Source of the DNA: Streptomyces sp. NBC_00513
GTDB taxonomy: Bacteria > Actinomycetota > Actinomycetes > Streptomycetales > Streptomycetaceae
DNA length: 64,000 bases
Direction: 5' to 3'
Assembly: GCF_041431415.1 (NCBI RefSeq)
Contig: NZ_CP107845.1
Coordinates: 4,092,001-4,156,000 of the forward strand
Below the pieces are notes generated by a model. That model was not told where the DNA came from, did not search any database, and saw nothing but the letters and a program-made list of their open reading frames with translations. Position 1 is the stretch's first letter, and each line of letters starts with the position of its first letter. Of this stretch, positions 54,445-62,423 are shown piece after piece. A program made the translations under genes and the position numbers.

Positions 54445-54813
54445 ATGGGTCTGTTCGGGAACGCGCACACGGTCGATCCGGTGTCGGCGCAGCGGGACTA
54501 CCAGCGGCTGCTGGGGCACGGGGAGCAGGTGCACGCGGCGTATCTCCTGATCCGCGACACCATCCTGTTCACCGACCGGCGGCTGGTGCTCGTCGACAAG
54601 CAGGGCATCACCGGCAAGAAGGTGGAGTACCACTCCATCCCCTACCGCAGCATCACGCACTTCTCGGTGGAGACCGCCGGTCACTTCGATCTCGATGCCG
54701 AGCTGAAGATCTGGATATCGGGCAGTCCGACGCCCGCGGTGGAGAAGACCTTCACCAAGGGCGTCGACATCTACGAGGTCCAGGCGATCCTCACGCAGTT
54801 CGTCGCCCGATAG
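54445..54813 (+). CDS. Bacterial PH-domain protein
   Basis: 122 residues, a single PH-like domain: LIRDTILFTDRRLVLVDKQG, EYHSIPYRSITHFSVETAGHF and ELKIWISG, the pattern of the YvbH/bPH family. No membrane segment. May bind other proteins at the membrane; function unknown. ATG at 54445 after GAAGGGAAG. Confidence 0.85.
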   Translation: MGLFGNAHTVDPVSAQRDYQRLLGHGEQVHAAYLLIRDTILFTDRRLVLVDKQGITGKKVEYHSIPYRSITHFSVETAGHFDLDAELKIWISGSPTPAVEKTFTKGVDIYEVQAILTQFVAR

Positions 54814-54869
54814 GCCGGTGGTCGTGGACCGGGTGCGTCCGTTGTGTGCGCTCCGGTTCGCGGCAGGGG

Positions 54870-55784
54870 TCAGCGGGCCACGCGGGGGAGGCCGGTCACC
54901 GACATCACCAGGGAGTACAGCGAGGTGGTGGCGGTGATGAAGAGGCGGTTGTTCTTCGGACCGCCGAAGGTGATGTTCGAGACCGGCTCCGGTACGCGGA
55001 GCCGGCCGATCAGGGTGCCGTCCGGCGCGTGGCAGCGCACGCCGTCCGCCATGGCCGCCGCCCACAGCCGGCCCTGGTCGTCGAAGCGGATGTTGTCCAC
55101 GGAGGGGCAGACGGCGAACACCCGGTCGTGCGTCAGGGTCCCGTCGTCGGTGACCTTGAAGGCGCGGATGTGGCCCGCGCGGGTGTCGGCGGCGTACAGC
55201 TCGCTCTCGTCCGGGGAGAAGACGAGGCCGTTCGGGCCCAGGAAGCCGTCCGCGACCAGCCGGACCTCGCCCGTCGCGGGGTCGGCGCGGTAGAGGTTGC
55301 AGGCGCCGATCTCGCTCGGGGCGCGGTGGCCCTCGTAGTCGTTGGTGATGCCGAAGTCCGGGTCGGAGAACCAGACGGAGCCGTCCGAGCGCACCACCGC
55401 GTCGTTCGGGCTGTTGAGCCGCTTGCCGTCCCAGTGGTCCGCCAGGACCGTGAGGCTGCCGTCCGGTTCGGTGCGGGTGACGCGTCGGTTGCCCTGCTCG
55501 CACGTGATCAGGCGGCCCTCGCGGTCGAGGGTGTTGCCGTTCGAGTGGCCGGCCGGGGAGCGGAAGACGGAGACGGTGCCGGTCACCTCGTCCCAGCGCA
55601 GCATGCGGTCGTTGGGGATGTCGCTCCACACGAGTTGCCGCCAGGCGGGGAGGTAGAGCGGTCCTTCCGCCCAACGGCAGTCGTCGTACAGGCGCTCCAG
55701 GCGCATGTCGCCGTTGGCGCAGCGGCCCGTACGGAAACGATCGTCCAGAATCTCGTACAGGCCGAGGTCTGCGATACCTGACAC
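54870..55784 (-). CDS. SMP-30/gluconolactonase/LRE-family lactonase
   Basis: 304 residues from the GTG at 55784, preceded by AGGGGGAACC; the longer frame upstream crosses the promoter. Six-bladed propeller: WAEGPLYLPAWRQLVWSDIP (first metal Glu), SPNDAVVRSDGSVWFSDPDF (Asn and Asp ligands) and GLVFSPDESELYAADT. Probably hydrolyses a sugar lactone. Divergent from the AsnC gene. Confidence 0.93.
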   Translation of the reverse strand: MSGIADLGLYEILDDRFRTGRCANGDMRLERLYDDCRWAEGPLYLPAWRQLVWSDIPNDRMLRWDEVTGTVSVFRSPAGHSNGNTLDREGRLITCEQGNRRVTRTEPDGSLTVLADHWDGKRLNSPNDAVVRSDGSVWFSDPDFGITNDYEGHRAPSEIGACNLYRADPATGEVRLVADGFLGPNGLVFSPDESELYAADTRAGHIRAFKVTDDGTLTHDRVFAVCPSVDNIRFDDQGRLWAAAMADGVRCHAPDGTLIGRLRVPEPVSNITFGGPKNNRLFITATTSLYSLVMSVTGLPRVAR

Positions 55785-55892
55785 GGTTCCCCCTATTGCT
55801 CGATCAACCGAATGAAGTTCGGTGTGATGGTGAGATTGCAGGATCAGGTACCGTCTTCGCAAGGCCCGACGGGCACATGAGAGGAAGATCGC

Positions 55893-56327
55893 GTGGACGA
55901 CATCGACCGGGCGCTCGTCCTGCGCCTCCAGCAGGACGCGGGCCAGTCCTACGCGGCCCTCGGCGCGGCAGTCGGCCTCTCGGCCGGCGCCACGCACGAG
56001 CGCGTACGGAAACTGCGCGAGCGCGGAGTGATCCGGCGGACCACGGTCGACGTGGACCCGGCCGCCGTGGGCAGCGGGGTGCTGGCCTACGTGATGGTCG
56101 ACTCCAACGCCTGGATGGGGGACTCGGCGGAGGCCTTCGCGGCCATCCCGGAGATCCAGGAGGCGCACGTCATCGCCGGCAGCGCGTCGGTGCTGGTCAA
56201 GGTCCGCTCCGCCACCACGGTGCAGCTGCAGGACGTACTGCGCCGCCTCTACGCCATCGACGGCGTCAGCGGAACGCAGGCCACCGTCGTCCTGGACACC
56301 TTCTTCGAACGGCCGCTCCCGCTGTGA
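55893..56327 (+). CDS. Lrp/AsnC-family transcriptional regulator
   Basis: 144 residues, GTG start at 55893. HTH part in the first 55 residues (IDRALVLRLQQDAGQSYAAL, SAGATHERVRKLRERGVI) and a ligand-binding AsnC/RAM domain behind. Overlaps the DUF2797 gene by 4 bp (GTGA). May regulate the divergent lactonase gene; ligand probably an amino acid. Confidence 0.9.
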   Translation: MDDIDRALVLRLQQDAGQSYAALGAAVGLSAGATHERVRKLRERGVIRRTTVDVDPAAVGSGVLAYVMVDSNAWMGDSAEAFAAIPEIQEAHVIAGSASVLVKVRSATTVQLQDVLRRLYAIDGVSGTQATVVLDTFFERPLPL

Positions 56328-57205
56328 CCTGGTGGTGCACCGGCATCCGCTGGCAGGACGGCGGTCCGTCCATCGGCTGGTACGAGTCGCAGCGCGGGGA
56401 GCGCGGCAGCGTGCTCGGGTACGGGCACCGGCTGGCCTTCGCCGCCCGGGGCGAGCGGCACTGCCTGGGCGTGTGGCGGGCCGGCAGGCGGACCCCGTGC
56501 CCCACCGGCCGGCCGGTGCCGGGCCGGGCGGGGAACTCCCAGTGCCCCGAGTGCGCCCGGCTGGACCGGTCCTTCTCGGTGGCCGCCGACACCAACGTCG
56601 CCGATCCGCGCACGTACCGGGTGTACCTGGCGTGGTTCGGGCCCGGCCTGCTCAAGGTCGGCATCACCGCCGAGGAACGCGGTCCGGCCCGGCTGCTGGA
56701 GCAGGGGGCGGTGACCTGGGCCTGGCTCGGGCGCGGGCCGCTGATGGCGACCCGGCGCACCGAGGAACTGCTGCGGGCCGCCCTCGGGGTGCCCGATCGG
56801 ATCGCGTACGCCCGCAAGCGCGCCGTACGGGCCCACCTGCCGCCGCGCGCGGAGCGGGCCGGGGAGGTGGCCGAGCTGCACGCCCGCGCCGCGGCCCTGC
56901 CGGGATGGCCGGAGTCGCTGGACCGGCTGGGGTGCGAAGTCGTCGATCACGCCGTCCCGTTCGGCCTCGACACGCTGCCCGAATCCGCACGGGTGGTCAC
57001 CGAGATGGTGCCCGACGGGACGGTGACGGGGACCCTCGTGGGCGCGGCCGGACCGGATCTGCACTTCGCGGACGGGCTGGTGGTGGACACCCGGCTCCTC
57101 GCCGGCTGGGAGCTGGTCGCACCGCTGGAGGACGGCGGCGCGGAGGTGCCGACGACCGTGATCGCGCCGCCCTCCCCGGAGATCGGGCAGGAAGGGTTGT
57201 TCTGA
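56324..57205 (+). CDS. DUF2797 protein
   Basis: 293 residues from GTG 56324; the upstream open frame is shadow of the AsnC gene. The start TWWCTGIRWQDGGPSIGWY, the Cys-rich region CLGVWRAGRRTPCPTGRPVP and NSQCPECARLD (possible zinc site), and the VYLAWFGPGLLKVGITAEER segment that recalls GIY-YIG-type folds fit the DUF2797 family. Function unknown. Coupled to the regulator. Confidence 0.82.
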   Translation: MTWWCTGIRWQDGGPSIGWYESQRGERGSVLGYGHRLAFAARGERHCLGVWRAGRRTPCPTGRPVPGRAGNSQCPECARLDRSFSVAADTNVADPRTYRVYLAWFGPGLLKVGITAEERGPARLLEQGAVTWAWLGRGPLMATRRTEELLRAALGVPDRIAYARKRAVRAHLPPRAERAGEVAELHARAAALPGWPESLDRLGCEVVDHAVPFGLDTLPESARVVTEMVPDGTVTGTLVGAAGPDLHFADGLVVDTRLLAGWELVAPLEDGGAEVPTTVIAPPSPEIGQEGLF

Positions 57206-57362
57206 CCGGCGAGGGCGAGGCGCCCAGGCCGCGAGGCGCCCAGGCCGAGGCGCATGTCGTGAAGGCCGCGCGGGCCGTCCATGGTCAAGTCTTGGATCCC
57301 TTTGGCCTCGTGGGCGGCTTTCCTGTGGACATCCCGGGGGCCCGCCGCAGAGGGTGGTGGGC

Positions 57363-57704
57363 ATGAGCATCCAGCCCGTACCGGCGTTCGAACCGCCGTA
57401 CCTGATGGCCGTCTTCACCGATGTCCGCACCGCCGACGACACCGACTACCCGGAGACGGGCGCCCGGATGAGCGAGCTCGTCGGAGCCAACCCCGGCCTC
57501 CTCGGCCACGAGTCCGCGCGCACCCCGGGCGGCCTCGGCATCACCGTCGCCTACTTCCGCGACCAGGAGTCGCTGACCGCCTGGCGCGAGGACCGGGAAC
57601 ACCGGGCGGCCATGAGCCGGGGCCGCGAGGACTGGTACGAGAGCTACACCCTGCACGTCGCGACCGTCGAACGGAGCCACGGATTTGTCCGCGCCGAGCA
57701 CTGA
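57363..57704 (+). CDS. ABM-fold monooxygenase-like protein
   Basis: 113 residues from ATG 57363. A single antibiotic-biosynthesis-monooxygenase domain: LMAVFTDVRTADDTDYPETG, GITVAYFRDQESLTAWREDR and HRAAMSRGREDWYESY. Its 3' end overlaps the start of the amidohydrolase gene by 20 bp, so they are co-expressed. Confidence 0.88.
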   Translation: MSIQPVPAFEPPYLMAVFTDVRTADDTDYPETGARMSELVGANPGLLGHESARTPGGLGITVAYFRDQESLTAWREDREHRAAMSRGREDWYESYTLHVATVERSHGFVRAEH

Positions 57705-58689
57705 TCCGAGCCCCGAGCCGACCATCGATCCGAGCCCCGAGCCGACCATCGATCCGAGCCCCGAGCCGAGCGTCGGGCCGACCACCGACCCGACCTCCGG
57801 GGAAACGGCGGAGGCTTCGACGGCGGAGGCGGTGCGCGTCTTCCGGGAGCGGCTCGGGCTGCCCGGACTGGTCGACGTGCACACCCACTTCATGCCCGGG
57901 CGGGTCCTGGACAAGGTGTGGGACTACTTCGACGCGGTCGGACCGTTGACCGGCGTCGAGTGGCCGATCACCTACCGGCACGAGGAGGAGCAGCGGGTCG
58001 CGCTGCTCCGGCGATTCGGGGTACGGGCCTTCACCGCCATGCTCTACCCGCACAAGCCGGCGATGGCGGCCTGGCTGAACGCCTGGTCCGCCGATTTCGC
58101 CGCGCGGACCCCCGACTGCCTGCACACCGCGACCTTCTTCCCGGAGGACGGGGCGGCGGCGTACACCGCCCGGGCCGTCGAGGCCGGGGCGCGGGTCTTC
58201 AAGGCGCACCTCCAGGTCGGCGGGTACGACCCGAACGACGACCGGCTCGAAGCGGTCTGGGGGCTGCTGGCCGAGGCCGGGATCCCCGTCGTGATCCACT
58301 GCGGCTCGGGGCCCGTCCCCGGCAAGCACACCGGGCCCGAGCCCGTCGCCCGGCTGCTGGCCCGCCACCCCCGGCTGCCCCTGGTGATCGCGCACATGGG
58401 GATGCCCGAGTACGCCGACTTCCTCGACCTGGCCGAGCGGTACGGCGAGGTCCGGCTGGACACCACCATGGCCTTCACCGACTTCTCCGAGCAGTTCAGC
58501 GGCTTCCCGGCCGGGGACCTGGGCAGGCTGGTCGACCTCGGCGACCGGATCCTGCTGGGCACCGACTTCCCGAACATCCCCTACCCCTACGAGCACCAGC
58601 TCGCGGCCCTGGAGCGCCTCGGCCTAGGGGACGACTGGCTGCGCGCGGTCTGCCACGACAACGGCGCCCGGCTGTTCCGGCTGCCCTGA
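57685..58689 (+). CDS. Amidohydrolase-family (amidohydrolase 2) protein
   Basis: 334 residues from the TTG at 57685 with GGAG 8 bp before. Residues 5-35 are a (D-P-S-P-E-P-T-I) repeat coded by 24-bp units. The TIM-barrel metal enzyme follows: VDVHTHFMPG, VVIHCGSGP, IAHMGMPEY and GTDFPNIPYPYE. Decarboxylase or hydrolase of the ACMSD/amidohydrolase-2 branch; substrate unknown. Confidence 0.88.
   Translation: MSAPSTDPSPEPTIDPSPEPTIDPSPEPSVGPTTDPTSGETAEASTAEAVRVFRERLGLPGLVDVHTHFMPGRVLDKVWDYFDAVGPLTGVEWPITYRHEEEQRVALLRRFGVRAFTAMLYPHKPAMAAWLNAWSADFAARTPDCLHTATFFPEDGAAAYTARAVEAGARVFKAHLQVGGYDPNDDRLEAVWGLLAEAGIPVVIHCGSGPVPGKHTGPEPVARLLARHPRLPLVIAHMGMPEYADFLDLAERYGEVRLDTTMAFTDFSEQFSGFPAGDLGRLVDLGDRILLGTDFPNIPYPYEHQLAALERLGLGDDWLRAVCHDNGARLFRLP
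57706..57777 (+). repeat. 24-bp in-frame tandem repeat at the start of the amidohydrolase
   Basis: Three units of GATCCGAGCCCCGAGCCGACC (plus ATC), the last one diverged, encoding D-P-S-P-E-P-T-I. Confidence 0.85.
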
Positions 58690-58799
58690 GCCCCCGCCGG
58701 AACCCGCCCCGCGGCCCCGCCCCGCGCGGGCCGGCGATTCTCAGGAAATTCACAGGTAGGCGCAAGAACGCTCTCAGAGGCAACGGTGAGCGTGTACCC

Positions 58800-59567
58800 A
58801 TGACTGCGACGACCACCTCACACGCGTCCACGTCCACCGGCAATCACACGGCCCTCGTCCGGCCCGACGGCGGCCCCTGCCGGGTGCTCGTGGTCGACGA
58901 CGAGGCCGCGCTCTCCGAGCTGCTGTCCATGGCCCTGCGCTACGAGGGCTGCGAGGTCCGCAGCGCCGGGGACGGCGCCGGCGCGGTCCGCGCGGCCCGG
59001 GAGTTCCGCCCCGACGTGGTGCTGCTCGACATCATGCTCCCGGACATGGACGGCCTGGCCGTGCTCGGCCGGCTGCGCAGGGAGCTTCCCCAGGTCCCGG
59101 TGCTGTTCCTCACCGCCAAGGACTCCGTCGAGGACCGGATCGCGGGTCTGACGGCGGGCGGCGACGACTACGTCACCAAGCCGTTCAGCCTGGAGGAGGT
59201 CGTGGCCCGGCTGCGCGGCCTGGTCCGCCGCTCCGGCGCGGCGCAGGCCGCGCGCGGGGGATCCGTCCTGGTCGTGGGCGACCTGCGGCTCGACGAGGAC
59301 AGCCACGAGGTCACCCGGGACGGCCGGGAGGTCCATCTGACCGCCACCGAGTTCGAGCTGCTGCGCTACCTGATGCGCAACCCGCGCCGCGTGCTCAGCA
59401 AGGCGCAGATCCTGGACCGGGTGTGGTCCTACGACTTCGGCGGCCAGGCCAACGTCGTCGAGCTGTACATCTCCTACCTGCGACGGAAGCTGGAGAGCGG
59501 CCCCGGATGGCCCCCGATGATCCACACCCGCCGCGGCGCCGGCTACCTGATCAAGCCGGCCGAGTAG
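58800..59567 (+). CDS. OmpR-family response regulator
   Basis: 255 residues from ATG 58800. Receiver domain about 27-140 with phosphoacceptor Asp77 (VVLLDIMLP) and Lys127 (YVTKPF); winged-helix DNA-binding domain about 160-250 (ATEFELLRYLMRNPRRVLSK, HTRRGAGYLIK). An extra 25-residue Thr/Ser stretch leads in. TTCTCAGGAAATTCACAGG at 58738-58756 is a likely promoter-proximal element. Its TAG stop shares one base with the GTG of the sensor kinase. Confidence 0.94.
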   Translation: MTATTTSHASTSTGNHTALVRPDGGPCRVLVVDDEAALSELLSMALRYEGCEVRSAGDGAGAVRAAREFRPDVVLLDIMLPDMDGLAVLGRLRRELPQVPVLFLTAKDSVEDRIAGLTAGGDDYVTKPFSLEEVVARLRGLVRRSGAAQAARGGSVLVVGDLRLDEDSHEVTRDGREVHLTATEFELLRYLMRNPRRVLSKAQILDRVWSYDFGGQANVVELYISYLRRKLESGPGWPPMIHTRRGAGYLIKPAE

Positions 59568-61123
59568 TGCCCGTACGCCGAGTAGTGCCCGTACGTCGAC
59601 CCCGACGAGGCGGCCGACCCCGCCGGCCGTGGTCGCTGCGGACCCGGCTCGTCCTGTCGGCGGTGGCACTCATCGCCGTCGTCGGCGCGGCCATCGGCAC
59701 CGTCACCACGCTCGCACTGCGCGAGAACCTGGTCGACAAGCTCGACGACCAGCTGCGGGTCTCCCTCGACATGGCGCTCCGCGGACCCGGCGCGGGCAAG
59801 GCCGCCCGCGAGAACAGCCTGGGATTCGTCCTGGCCCCCGGCAGCCCCCTCGGCGCCGCCGGGATCCGGCTCGACTCCGACGGGAAGGTCATCGGCTCCG
59901 CCCGCAGCGCGGCCGTGGGCGGCCCCGACCTCGACCACCGCCAGCCGCTGACCGACGGCCAGACGGCCGCGCTGGAGCGGGCCGCCCACGCGTCCGCCCC
60001 GGGCGGGGGCGACCCGACCGACGTGGAGCTGCCGCAGCTCGGCGGCTACCGGGTGCTGACCTCCCCCGACGGCAGCCTCGTACTCGGCTTCCCGCTCAGC
60101 GACGTGGATTCCACGGTCCACACCCTCGTCGCGGTGGAGGTCTTCGTCACCCTGGCCGGGCTGATCGCCGCCTCCCTCGCGGGCCAGGCGCTCGTCGGTG
60201 TCGCCCTGCGCCCCCTGCACCGGGTCGCCGCCACCGCCACCCGGGTCTCCGAACTCCCCCTGCACAGCGGCGAACCCGCCCTGCACGAACGCGTTCCCGA
60301 CGCGGAGGCCGACCCCCGCACCGAGGTGGGGCAGGTAGGCGCGGCCCTCAACCGGATGCTGGGCCATGTCTCCTCGGCCCTCACCGCCCGGCAGCAGAGC
60401 GAGATGCGGGTCCGCCAGTTCGTCGCCGACGCCAGCCACGAGTTGCGTACCCCGCTGGCCTCCATCCGCGGCTACGCCGAACTCACCCGGCGCGGCCACG
60501 AGCAGCCCGGCCCCGACACCCGGCACGCGCTGGGCCGAATCGAGTCCGAGGCCACCCGGATGACCGGACTCGTCGAAGACCTGCTGCTCCTGGCCCGGTT
60601 GGACGCCGGTCGCCCCCTGCCCACCGGAGACGCCGACACCGATCTGGCCCCGCTCGTCGTGGACGCCGTCAGCGACGCCCGGGCCGCCGGCCCCGCGCAC
60701 CACTGGCGGTTGAACCTCCCCGACGAGCCCGCGCCGATCCGTGCCGACCCGGCCCGGATCCAGCAGGTCCTGGTCAACCTCCTCGCCAACGCCCGCACCC
60801 ACACCCCGCCCGGCACCACCGTCACCGCGCATGTTTCACGTGAAACATCCGCCGTCCGGCTGCTGATCGAGGACGACGGGCCCGGCATCCCCTCCGAACT
60901 CCTCCCCCACGTCTTCGAGCGGTTCGCCCGCGGCGATGCCTCCCGCTCCAGGTCGGCGGGCTCCACCGGTCTCGGACTCGCCATCGTCCAGGCCGTGGTC
61001 TCGGCCCACGGGGGACAGGTCGACGTACGCAGCCGACCGGGTCGGACCAGCTTCGAGGTGCGCCTGCCGCTCGCGACCGCCACGGACTCACAGACGGGGC
61101 ACAGGCTCACCACACACCGGTGA
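59567..61123 (+). CDS. Membrane sensor histidine kinase
   Basis: 518 residues from the GTG at 59567 (TAGTG overlap with the regulator stop); the GTG at 59585 is equally placed because an 18-bp segment is duplicated here. Arg-rich start, first helix near 30-50, extracytoplasmic sensor to 185, second helix, HAMP, HisKA with His291 (ADASHELRTPLASI), ATPase N-box NLLANARTHTP, G1 DDGPGIP and G2 STGLGLAIV. A parS copy at 60833-60846 encodes V-S-R-E-T between N- and G1-boxes. Pairs with the regulator upstream. Confidence 0.94.
   Translation: MPVRRVVPVRRPRRGGRPRRPWSLRTRLVLSAVALIAVVGAAIGTVTTLALRENLVDKLDDQLRVSLDMALRGPGAGKAARENSLGFVLAPGSPLGAAGIRLDSDGKVIGSARSAAVGGPDLDHRQPLTDGQTAALERAAHASAPGGGDPTDVELPQLGGYRVLTSPDGSLVLGFPLSDVDSTVHTLVAVEVFVTLAGLIAASLAGQALVGVALRPLHRVAATATRVSELPLHSGEPALHERVPDAEADPRTEVGQVGAALNRMLGHVSSALTARQQSEMRVRQFVADASHELRTPLASIRGYAELTRRGHEQPGPDTRHALGRIESEATRMTGLVEDLLLLARLDAGRPLPTGDADTDLAPLVVDAVSDARAAGPAHHWRLNLPDEPAPIRADPARIQQVLVNLLANARTHTPPGTTVTAHVSRETSAVRLLIEDDGPGIPSELLPHVFERFARGDASRSRSAGSTGLGLAIVQAVVSAHGGQVDVRSRPGRTSFEVRLPLATATDSQTGHRLTTHR
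60833..60846. other. parS centromere site inside the sensor kinase gene
   Basis: Perfect GTTTCACGTGAAAC, read as V-S-R-E-T in a loop of the ATPase domain. Confidence 0.9.
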
Positions 61124-61148
61124 CAGCCCGACCGGCGACTGTCGGTAC

Positions 61149-62423
61149 ATGCCAACCGACACCTCTCCCGGACCCGGAGCCCTCCCGGCCCGTGCGCCCC
61201 TGGCGCCCGTGCCCGGTGTGCCCGTACTCGACGTGGTGATCCCGGTGTTCAACGAGGAGAAGGACCTCGGACCGTGTGTGCGCCGGCTCCACGAGCACCT
61301 CACCCGCACCTTCCCGTACCCCTTCCGGATCACCATCGCCGACAACGCGAGCACCGACCGCACCCCCGAGGTCGCGGCCGGCCTCGCCGCCGCCGTCGAC
61401 GGCGTACGCAGCACCCGGCTGGAGGAGAAGGGCCGAGGCCGCGCCCTGCGCACCGTGTGGTCCCACTCCGAGGCACCCGTGCTCGCGTACATGGACGTGG
61501 ACCTGTCCACCGACCTCAACGCGCTGCTGCCGCTGGTCGCCCCGCTGATCTCGGGCCACTCCGACCTCGCCATCGGGACCCGCCTCGCCCGCTCCTCGCG
61601 CGTGGTGCGCGGCGCGAAGCGCGAGTTCGTCTCCCGCGCCTACAACCTGCTGCTCCGCTCCTCGCTCTCCGCCCGCTTCAGCGACGCCCAGTGCGGGTTC
61701 AAGGCCATCCGGCGGGAGGTCGCGCAGCGGCTGCTGCCGCTGGTGGAGGACACCGGCTGGTTCTTCGACACCGAGCTGCTCGTCCTCGCCGAGCGGGCCG
61801 GACTGCGGATCCACGAGGTGCCGGTGGACTGGGTCGACGACCCCGACACCACCGTCCACATCGCCCGCACGGCCGCCGAGGACCTCCGGGGCATGTGGCG
61901 GGTGGGTCGCGCGCTGGCCATCGGGGCGCTGCCGCTGGACCGGCTCGCCCGCCCCTTCGGAGACGATCCGCGCGACCGGACCGCCCTGCCCGAGGTACCG
62001 CGCGGGCTGGCCCGGCAGCTCCTCGGCTTCTGCGCCGTCGGGCTGCTGAGCACGCTGCTCTACCTGCTGCTTTACTCCGCCTTCCGGTCCTCGGTCGGGC
62101 CGCAGGCCGCCAACGCCGCCGCGCTGCTGCTGTCGGCCGTGGCCAACACCGCCGCGAACCGCCGGCTCACCTTCGGCGTGCGCGGCCGCGCCCGGGCCGT
62201 GCGCCACCAGGCCCAGGGCCTGGTCGTGTTCGGTATCGGCCTGGCGCTGACCAGCGGCTCCCTGGCGGCGCTCGGCGCGGCCACCACCGCGCCGGCCCAC
62301 GCCACCGAACTCGCCGTCCTGATCACGGCCAACCTCGCCGCCACCGTGCTGCGCTTCCTGCTCTTCCGCGCCTGGGTCTTCCCCGAGCGGCGCGGCACTC
62401 CCGCGAAGGACGACCACCGATGA
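61149..62423 (+). CDS. Bifunctional GT2 glycosyltransferase with GtrA domain
   Basis: 424 residues from ATG 61149. The GT2 part (25-255) has DVVIPVFNEEKDLGPCV and the Asp motif AYMDVDLSTDLN and is of the dolichyl-phosphate mannosyltransferase type. The C-terminal part (290-415) is a GtrA-like four-helix membrane domain (LLGFCAVGLLSTLLYLLLYS). Makes and flips a polyprenyl-linked sugar, likely used by the next gene, whose ATG overlaps the stop. Follows the kinase by 25 bp. Confidence 0.94.
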   Translation: MPTDTSPGPGALPARAPLAPVPGVPVLDVVIPVFNEEKDLGPCVRRLHEHLTRTFPYPFRITIADNASTDRTPEVAAGLAAAVDGVRSTRLEEKGRGRALRTVWSHSEAPVLAYMDVDLSTDLNALLPLVAPLISGHSDLAIGTRLARSSRVVRGAKREFVSRAYNLLLRSSLSARFSDAQCGFKAIRREVAQRLLPLVEDTGWFFDTELLVLAERAGLRIHEVPVDWVDDPDTTVHIARTAAEDLRGMWRVGRALAIGALPLDRLARPFGDDPRDRTALPEVPRGLARQLLGFCAVGLLSTLLYLLLYSAFRSSVGPQAANAAALLLSAVANTAANRRLTFGVRGRARAVRHQAQGLVVFGIGLALTSGSLAALGAATTAPAHATELAVLITANLAATVLRFLLFRAWVFPERRGTPAKDDHR

